From Anaerolineae bacterium (GTDB lineage: Bacteria; Chloroflexota; Anaerolineae; JAFGEY01), in NCBI GenBank assembly GCA_016929775.1, contig JAFGIE010000165.1, forward strand, positions 1-5,692: a stretch of 5,692 bases of DNA, in the 5' to 3' direction. Of the stretch, positions 5,376 to 5,692 are shown piece after piece. How positions within the stretch are numbered: position 1 is the stretch's first letter; each line of letters begins with the position of its first letter. Both the position numbers and the translations under genes were made by a program. The notes below the pieces were generated by a model. The model ran no database searches. It worked only from the letters and a program-made list of their open reading frames with translations, and was not told the origin of the DNA.

Positions 5376-5692
5376 CAGACCTCCGAGGTCTGGTTGACCG
5401 CGCGCGTGGCCCGCCCTTCAGCCACAACTGCCCGCTCGCACGCACCCCGCGTAGGACAGACCTCGGAGGTCTCGACCTGCGGCGAGGGGGGGCAGACCTC
5501 CGAGGTCTGGTTGACCGCGCGCGTGGCCCGCCCTTCAGCCACAGCTGCCCGCTCGCACACACCCCGCGTAGGACAGACCTCGGAGGTCTCGACCTGCGGC
5601 GAGGAGGGGGCAGACCTCCGAGGTCTGGTTGACCGCGCGCGTGGCCCGCCCTTCAGCCACAGCTGCCCGCTCGCACGCACCCCGCGTAGGAC
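5376..5692. repeat. Tandem array of 117-118 bp units with paired palindromes, running off the window
   Basis: Units begin at 5376, 5493 and 5611 (periods 117 and 118); the third is cut at 82 bp by the edge. Where they can be compared the units differ at only a few bases: A/G in the CCACARCTGCC stretch, G/A in GCACRCACC, and one indel in the poly-G tract at about 5486-5492 versus 5604-5610. Each unit opens with AGACCTCCGAGGTCT and carries the reverse-complement palindrome AGACCTCGGAGGTCT 81 bp later, plus a GTGGC/GCCAC hairpin (5406-5425 in unit 1). The 118 bp period breaks any reading frame shared between units, so this is not a repeat protein. Near-identity suggests recent duplication or gene-conversion-like upkeep. 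Confidence 0.9.
5377..5626. repeat. Five copies of the 15 bp palindrome AGACCTC-N-GAGGTCT
   Basis: Perfect copies lie at 5377-5391, 5458-5472, 5494-5508, 5575-5589 and 5612-5626. The central base alternates C, G, C, G, C, so successive copies are exact reverse complements of each other. Start-to-start distances alternate 81, 36, 81, 37 bp. Each can fold on itself (7 bp arms) or pair with its neighbour (15 bp). They could be binding sites for a dimeric protein or hairpins in RNA. Confidence 0.9.

Noticed and set aside
5006..5680. Minus-strand frame of 224 codons across the repeats
   Set aside because: It crosses tandem units whose 118 bp period shifts the frame, so the units are read in different phases; the rest is a translation of dispersed-repeat DNA.
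5376..5692. CRISPR array
   Set aside because: The whole 117-118 bp unit repeats, including what would be spacers; there are no unique spacers and no cas genes.

Overview
The window is GC-rich (by eye roughly 60-65%) and all three supported genes lie on the minus strand. GC content, the style of the paired exporter half-transporters and the repeated AGACCTC-N-GAGGTCT palindromes would fit a Chloroflexota (Anaerolineae or Caldilinea-like) genome. That is recall-based inference and is weak; no rRNA, tRNA or taxonomic marker is present.

Right to left, in the direction of transcription: positions 5376-5692 hold a tandem array of 117-118 bp units carrying short palindromes, and the array runs off the window edge. 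Positions about 5065-5286 hold no gene; they look like decayed copies of a TCATTGCGA-type dispersed repeat. At 5000-5028 there is a good sigma70-type promoter pointing left. It is followed by an untranslated leader of about 480 nt (4512-4993) rich in hairpins. The leader has a possible 21-residue leader peptide and four segments that can pair in mutually exclusive ways, the last ending in a terminator-like hairpin. This is the most interesting non-coding structure in the window.

Positions 901-4511 hold two ABC exporter half-transporters (599 and 604 aa, each a six-helix membrane domain plus ATPase domain) joined by an ATGA stop/start overlap. Their motifs are complementary: the first has a degenerate signature (LSAGE) and a normal Walker B glutamate, while the second has a canonical LSGGQ and Asp in place of that glutamate. 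Together they should form an asymmetric heterodimeric exporter with one hydrolysing and one degenerate ATP site. The substrate cannot be read from sequence.

After a 112 bp gap comes a third gene (1-788, cut by the left edge), encoding a peptidase U32 / UbiU-like TIM-barrel protein. It has its own promoter, whose TTGACA box overlaps the stop codon of the exporter gene. A functional link to the exporter is possible but unproven. Long open frames on the plus strand opposite these genes are shadows of GC-rich coding sequence.
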